In this document: positions 63,337 through 64,000 of the stretch, one piece after another
How positions within the stretch are numbered: the stretch's first letter is position 1
Layout of the letters: each line of letters starts with the position of its first letter
NCBI GenBank assembly: GCA_021307345.1
Contig: CP089930.1
Span: 744,001-808,000, forward strand
Length of the DNA: 64,000 bases
Direction of reading: 5' to 3'
Source: Escherichia coli
GTDB taxonomy: Bacteria; Pseudomonadota; Gammaproteobacteria; Enterobacterales; Enterobacteriaceae
Program-made: the position numbers and the translations under genes
The notes under the pieces: model-generated
Told to the model about the DNA's origin: nothing
Seen by the model: the letters and a program-made list of their open reading frames with translations, nothing else
Databases searched by the model: none

Positions 63337-63445
63337 CGTTAACCTCTGTCTGTCTCTGGAATGAGAGGCAGACTACTCGCCGATTGTCATAAGGTAAAAG
63401 TCTCATTTATGATGAGTTCTATTGGATTTACTTATAGGTTGGCGA
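63337..63445. promoter_or_regulatory. cynR-cynT divergent control region
   Basis: About 110 bases between divergent starts. CTCAT at 63402-63406 and ATGAG at 63412-63416 form an inverted repeat that may be part of the CynR site. In E. coli CynR binds this gap, activating cynTSX and repressing itself. Confidence 0.6.
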
Positions 63446-64000
63446 ATGCTCTCTCGACATATCAATTATTTTCTTGCCGTGGCTGAACATGGCAGCTTCA
63501 CCCGTGCCGCCAGTGCGTTGCACGTCTCCCAGCCTGCGCTTTCCCAGCAGATTCGCCAGTTAGAGGAGAGTTTAGGCGTGCCGCTGTTTGACCGTAGCGG
63601 GCGAACGATTCGTCTCACTGATGCAGGAGAAGTCTGGCGACAGTACGCCAGCCGGGCATTACAGGAACTGGGAGCGGGTAAACGGGCGATTCATGATGTT
63701 GCCGATCTGACGCGAGGATCGCTGCGTATCGCCGTCACTCCCACCTTTACGAGCTACTTTATCGGCCCCTTAATGGCGGATTTCTATGCGCGCTACCCCG
63801 GCATCACGCTCCGGCTACAGGAAATGTCGCAGGAGAAAATCGAAGATCTGCTTTGCCGCGACGAGCTGGACGTTGGAATTGCGTTCGCGCCTGTACATTC
63901 GCCGGAGCTTGAGGCAATTCCTCTACTGACAGAAAGTTTAGCGTTAGTCGTGGCGCAACATCATCCGCTGGCTGCCTGTGAACAGGTGGCGTTGAGTCGC
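63446..64000 (+). CDS. cynR: LysR-type regulator CynR, partial (first 185 residues)
   Basis: LysR-family activator of cynTSX in response to cyanate. The N-terminal winged helix (residues 1-60) contains [25 protein letters not shown], followed by the start of the effector domain from about residue 90. The gene runs off the window with the frame still open, about 185 of an expected 299 residues. It is divergent from cynT. Confidence 0.95.
   Translation, partial: MLSRHINYFLAVAEHGSFTRAASALHVSQPALSQQIRQLEESLGVPLFDRSGRTIRLTDAGEVWRQYASRALQELGAGKRAIHDVADLTRGSLRIAVTPTFTSYFIGPLMADFYARYPGITLRLQEMSQEKIEDLLCRDELDVGIAFAPVHSPELEAIPLLTESLALVVAQHHPLAACEQVALSR

Overview
The window is enterobacterial chromosome with the gene content and order of Escherichia coli, in the reverse orientation to the usual K-12 map. 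It runs from just before nusB (ribE side) through lac to the start of cynR. Protein sequences match what I remember of K-12 almost residue for residue, with scattered substitutions. Comparisons to K-12 are from memory, not from an alignment. The organism is very probably E. coli or a very close relative, and not a K-12 derivative: the autotransporter next to hemB is intact, yaiX is uninterrupted, and the mhp cluster and frmB are absent. I see no rRNA, tRNA, CRISPR array, prophage or insertion sequence.

Layout. 1-2.1 kb: nrdR-ribD-ribE (riboflavin synthesis and its regulator partner). 2.3-4.4 kb: yajI lipoprotein, Tsx nucleoside channel, YajD HNH protein. 4.5-10 kb: queA-tgt-yajC-secD-secF (queuosine tRNA modification and the Sec accessory complex). 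10-15.4 kb: acpH, malZ, and the amino-acid transporters proY and brnQ. 15.8-22.4 kb: phoB-phoR and the divergent sbcD-sbcC nuclease. 22.5-29.8 kb: araJ, mak/rdgC, ppnP, the aroL-yaiA-aroM operon, yaiI, proC. 29.8-34.8 kb: dgcC, phoA-psiF, iraP, ddlA. 35-40.3 kb: yaiZ, yaiY, the sbmA-yaiW operon, ampH, iprA (yaiV). 40.4-44.9 kb: an EhaB/UpaC-type autotransporter and hemB. 45-48.4 kb: tauABCD. 49-52.2 kb: yaiS-yaiP-yaiX-yaiO. 52.4-54.4 kb: frmR-frmA, yaiL. 54.6-60.9 kb: lacI and lacZYA with operators. 61-64 kb: cynTSX and the start of cynR.

Two points stand out. First, tauB carries an in-frame loss of about 37 codons between two short QLAG-encoding repeats. It removes the whole Q-loop segment between Walker A and the ABC signature, so the taurine importer is probably dead although tauA, tauC and tauD are intact. 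Second, yaiS-yaiP-yaiX-yaiO forms a complete, tightly packed four-gene operon: a PIG-L deacetylase, a membrane GT2 glycosyltransferase, a hexapeptide acyltransferase and an outer-membrane beta-barrel. It looks like a small, undescribed surface-glycan synthesis and export system, which K-12 carries broken by an insertion sequence.

Regulation visible in the sequence includes Pho boxes at phoB and phoA, a perfect 19-bp-arm inverted repeat around the frmR promoter, TyrR/TrpR-like sites at aroL, a MalT box at malZ, and the full lac control region (CRP site, O1, O2, O3). REP-type repeats sit in many intergenic gaps. A 51-bp tandem repeat separates hemB from tauD.
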